This document shows, piece after piece, positions 5,841 to 6,257 of a DNA stretch of 6,257 nucleotides (within the stretch, counting starts at the first letter, position 1; each line of letters begins with the position of its first letter). The notes under the pieces were generated by a model. That model worked only from the letters and a program-made list of their open reading frames with translations. It was not told the DNA's origin and ran no database searches. A program made the position numbers and the translations under genes. This stretch comes from Deltaproteobacteria bacterium (GTDB lineage Bacteria > JAUYMQ01): positions 1 to 6,257 of the forward strand of contig JAUYMQ010000422.1 in the NCBI GenBank assembly GCA_030698575.1, given 5' to 3'.

Positions 5841-5858
5841 GCCCGCGCCCTCGCGGGC
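5841..5858. other. GC-rich hairpin between the radical SAM and dehydrogenase genes
   Basis: GCCCGCG (5841-5847) pairs with CGCGGGC (5852-5858) around a four-base loop, eight bases after the radical SAM stop codon. No T tract follows, so read-through into the next gene is likely. It could be a partial terminator or an mRNA-processing or stability structure. Confidence 0.3.
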
Positions 5859-5897
5859 GGCTGTCCGGACGTTCGAATCGACGGAGGTCAGGCGAAC

Positions 5898-6257
5898 TTG
5901 GCAGCAAATCCCCCCGAGCAAGGCGCCGTCTGCGTGGCCGTCATCGGGTGCGGCTACTGGGGCCCGAACCTCATCCGGAACTTCAGCGCGCTCGGCCGGA
6001 CGGACCTGAAGGCCGTCTGCGACCTCGACCCGGAAAAGCTCGCCCGCGTGAAGGGCCGCTACCCCGCGGTCGACCTCCACCAGGACCTCGGGCGCCTTCT
6101 CGACGACCCCTCCATCGACGCCGTCGCCATCTGCACCCCGGTTCATACCCACTTCCCGATTGCCTCCGCCGCCCTGAAGGCCGGCAAGCACGTGCTGCTC
6201 GAGAAGCCGCTCACCCACAGCACCGAGACCGCCCAGGCGCTCGTCGATCTGGCGGCG
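5898..6257 (+). CDS. Gfo/Idh/MocA-family NAD(P)-dependent oxidoreductase (5' part)
   Basis: The frame is open to the window edge and shows the first 120 codons of a dinucleotide-dependent sugar dehydrogenase or reductase. The Rossmann loop is VIGCGYWGPN (GCGYWG at 17-22), followed by the acidic end of strand 2 in CDLDPEK. AICTPVHTHF comes next, and EKPL (102-105) holds the lysine (K103) that is catalytic in this family. The GYWGPNL variant is common in family members that act on nucleotide sugars in polysaccharide loci, so a UDP-sugar substrate is plausible but not shown. The start is TTG 5898, supported by GGAGGT (5883-5888) nine bases upstream. A GTG at 5934 would cut into the dinucleotide-binding strand. 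It is in the same direction as the radical SAM gene with a 64-base gap, so they may be cotranscribed. Confidence 0.9.
   Translation, partial: MAANPPEQGAVCVAVIGCGYWGPNLIRNFSALGRTDLKAVCDLDPEKLARVKGRYPAVDLHQDLGRLLDDPSIDAVAICTPVHTHFPIASAALKAGKHVLLEKPLTHSTETAQALVDLAA

Noticed and set aside
1-6257. CRISPR array or insertion sequence with terminal inverted repeats
   Set aside because: No regularly spaced short repeats, no transposase frame and no paired terminal inverted repeats were seen on reading both strands.

Overview
The window is GC-rich and densely coded. Shine-Dalgarno motifs (GGAGG, AAGGA) precede several starts, the tRNA gene encodes its own CCA, and the tRNA promoter resembles sigma-70 consensus. 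A lipopolysaccharide-kinase-like gene and a probable sugar-modification locus point to a Gram-negative bacterium with an outer membrane. The P450 type, the repeat style and the GC content would suit a deltaproteobacterium/myxobacterium-like or related uncultured lineage, but the sequence alone does not fix the taxon.

Layout from left to right. (1) The 3' end of an unrecognised gene on the + strand (to 270), followed directly by copy 1 of a dispersed hairpin-bearing repeat (273-326). (2) A tRNA-Leu(CAA) gene (420-506) with a strong promoter (345-372). (3) A block of about 1.9 kb holding two genes on the - strand, a WaaP/KdkA/InaA-like lipopolysaccharide kinase homologue and a class I SAM methyltransferase. 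They are 6 bases apart and very likely one operon. The block ends at a decayed copy of the 3' part of the same tRNA-Leu (2387-2438). This is the footprint of an element inserted at a tRNA gene, although no integrase is visible. (4) A small two-helix membrane protein and an exported SH3b-domain protein, both on the + strand. (5) A complete cytochrome P450, whose stop codon runs straight into copy 2 of the dispersed repeat (4611-4670). (6) A radical SAM/SPASM protein followed by the first 120 codons of a Gfo/Idh/MocA-family oxidoreductase, probably the start of a sugar or surface-polysaccharide locus that continues beyond the window.

The functional links are modest. The kinase and methyltransferase look like a two-gene envelope or glycan modification cassette. 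The radical SAM enzyme and the dehydrogenase look like the start of a separate carbohydrate or small-molecule pathway. The P450 has no ferredoxin or reductase partner in view. The least ordinary features are the tRNA-bounded cassette, the apparent loss of the catalytic Asp in the kinase homologue, and the two-copy hairpin repeat placed immediately after stop codons.
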